Assembly: GCF_003100395.1 (NCBI RefSeq)
Contig: NZ_CP029210.1
Span: forward strand, 1,550,001 to 1,614,000
Reading direction: 5' to 3'
Length of the DNA: 64,000 nt
Origin: Aquabacterium olei
Lineage (GTDB): Bacteria > Pseudomonadota > Gammaproteobacteria > Burkholderiales > Burkholderiaceae_C
Below the pieces are notes generated by a model. It saw only the letters and a list, made by a program, of their open reading frames with translations. It did not search any database and had not been told where the DNA came from. The number at the start of each line of letters is the position of its first letter. The stretch's first letter is position 1. Position numbers and translations under genes: made by a program. Shown one piece after another: positions 62,887 through 64,000 of this stretch.

Positions 62887-64000
62887 TTACCCGGGGCCCA
62901 GCTCGCGCGGTTGCAGCACCTCCGGCGGTGAAGCGGTTTCCGCCCAATGCGCCAGTTCGGCCAGCAATCGATGGCGATCCACGGGCTTGGTCATCACCTC
63001 GTTCATGCCGGCGGCCAGGCAGGCATGGCGGTCTTCCGCAAATGCATTGGCGGTCAGACCGATGACGGGCACATCGCGGCTGAGTTCACCCGCCTCGCCT
63101 TCGCGCAACTTCAGCGTTGCAGTCAGGCCGTCCATGCCGGGCATGCGCCAATCCATCAGCACGACCGCCGGCCGGTGGCTTCGCAAGTGGTCCAGCGCTG
63201 CCTGACCGTTGTCTGCCGTGTGCACACGGGCGCCGGCGCCTCGGAGCACCTCGCCGATCAGCATGCGGTTCACCTCATCGTCGTCCACCACCAGAACCAG
63301 CTGTCCCTGCAGCGACGGGCCAGACACGGCGGGGGGCGTTGGAGCGGGAAACGTCTCGTCCAGCACGGGCAGCGGCAGGTCGACCTGCAGGCACGTGCCG
63401 TGGCCGCGCCGGCTGTGCAAGGTGATGCGGCCGCCCATCAACAGCACCAGCTCCCGGCTGATGGTCAGGCCCAGTCCCGCGCCACCATGCTGGCGGGTGG
63501 CCCTCGTGTCGGCCTGGTAGAACGGCTCGAACACCCGCCTTTGCTCGGCTTCGTCCATGCCGGGCCCCGTGTCTTCCACAGACAGCCGCACCCACCCTTG
63601 CGCCACCTCCGTCTCCGGCAGTGCGTCCACCGTCAGCCGGACATGGCCTTGCGTGGTGAACTTGCAGGCATTGGCCATCAGGTTGATCAGCACCTGCGTC
63701 AGGCGCAATTCGTCGCCCAGCCGCATTGCGGGCAGTGCGTCAGGGATGCGCGCCTCCAGCGCCAGCCCCTTGAGCTCGGCCATCGGCCTCACCGCGGCCT
63801 GCGCGCGCTGAACCAGTTGGCGCAGGTCCAGTGGGTGCCGGGCGGCTTCGACGCGCCCCGCTTCGATGCGTGACATCTCCAGCACCTGGTCAATGAGGCT
63901 GAGCAGATGCTGGCCGCTGCTCTGGATGGTGCGCAGCAGCCGGGCCTCCGTGGCGGCATCGCCCACCAGGCTGCCCTTGTCTGCCAGCAGGTCTGCCGAG
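62887..64000 (-). CDS. Hybrid sensor histidine kinase/response regulator (N-terminus outside the window)
   Basis: The frame is open to the window edge. It starts inside the dimerisation helices ([14 protein letters not shown]), so the phosphorylated His lies just outside. The HATPase domain has the N box [21 protein letters not shown] and [11 protein letters not shown] receiver domain follows with [11 protein letters not shown], phospho-acceptor [18 protein letters not shown] and a late TKPVDRHRL. Such hybrid kinases often act in phosphorelays. The signal cannot be told from this part. Confidence 0.92.
   Translation of the reverse strand, partial: SADLLADKGSLVGDAATEARLLRTIQSSGQHLLSLIDQVLEMSRIEAGRVEAARHPLDLRQLVQRAQAAVRPMAELKGLALEARIPDALPAMRLGDELRLTQVLINLMANACKFTTQGHVRLTVDALPETEVAQGWVRLSVEDTGPGMDEAEQRRVFEPFYQADTRATRQHGGAGLGLTISRELVLLMGGRITLHSRRGHGTCLQVDLPLPVLDETFPAPTPPAVSGPSLQGQLVLVVDDDEVNRMLIGEVLRGAGARVHTADNGQAALDHLRSHRPAVVLMDWRMPGMDGLTATLKLREGEAGELSRDVPVIGLTANAFAEDRHACLAAGMNEVMTKPVDRHRLLAELAHWAETASPPEVLQPRELGPG

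Overview
This is a 64 kb chromosomal window from a high-GC betaproteobacterium. It is most likely a member of the Burkholderiales near the Leptothrix/Rubrivivax/Aquabacterium group. That placement is inferred from gene content: PEP-CTERM secreted proteins, a caa3-type oxidase cluster with a fused subunit I+III, PuuD-type urate oxidase, many chemoreceptors, and tightly packed genes with ATGA or TGATG overlaps. No phylogenetic calculation was possible.

Region 1 (1-9186) is the right end of a prophage with a contractile tail of Mu/P2 type. In order it carries a tail protein with a C-terminal LysM-like segment, baseplate hub (gp44/gpP-like), spike (gp45/gpV-like), gp46/gpW, gpJ (frameshifted), gp48/gpI, a tail fibre, a small fibre-associated ORF, a holin-like protein, a membrane/DUF fusion, a GH19 endolysin, and a nested Rz/Rz1 spanin pair. 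It ends in a 46-nt copy of the 3' half of tRNA-His, followed by a strong terminator. This looks like an att site, so the rest of the phage, including any integrase, should lie to the left.

Region 2 (9249-16286) is host DNA: a VOC protein, an SDR gene remnant, a cytochrome c oxidase operon (subunit II, fused I+III, a small membrane protein, CtaG) and small membrane or secreted proteins. Region 3 (16299-24518) is a nine-gene minus-strand operon. It encodes two NitT/TauT-type ABC transporter sets, an isopenicillin-N-synthase-like oxygenase, an 8-oxoguanine-deaminase-like amidohydrolase and a nucleobase deaminase. A perfect AACTGTATACAGTT palindrome lies just upstream of it.

Region 4 (24662-32686) holds phosphatidylserine decarboxylase, a frameshifted DUF3365 haem protein, a pseudouridine synthase, the tRNA hydroxylation protein TrhO, a PhoD phosphatase, two tandem secreted paralogues (one with a PEP-CTERM anchor, one without) and a CHAD protein. 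Region 5 (32763-39388) is the urate-to-allantoate pathway: M20 hydrolase, UraD-AllC fusion, PuuE and a GntR regulator on the minus strand, with HiuH and PuuD divergent. The GntR promoter carries the same TGTATACAG core as the region 3 operon.

Region 6 (39437-56499) has a PEP-CTERM gene fragment, a Cache chemoreceptor, xdhABC, a LysR regulator, guanine deaminase, a BMP-family nucleoside ABC transporter, another PEP-CTERM protein, adenine deaminase and a YoaK-like membrane protein. Region 7 (56568-64000) has a large FtsX-like permease, CheW, a second chemoreceptor, the ATPase YchF and the C-terminal part of a hybrid histidine kinase.

Together, regions 3, 5 and 6 form an almost continuous purine-scavenging supercluster. 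Nucleosides and other substrates are imported, adenine and guanine are deaminated, and xanthine is oxidised through urate, 5-hydroxyisourate, OHCU and allantoin to allantoate and beyond. The two-transporter operon with the oxygenase and 8-oxoguanine deaminase is the least characterised part and the best candidate for an undescribed branch of the pathway. No stretch longer than 300 bp lacks a gene.
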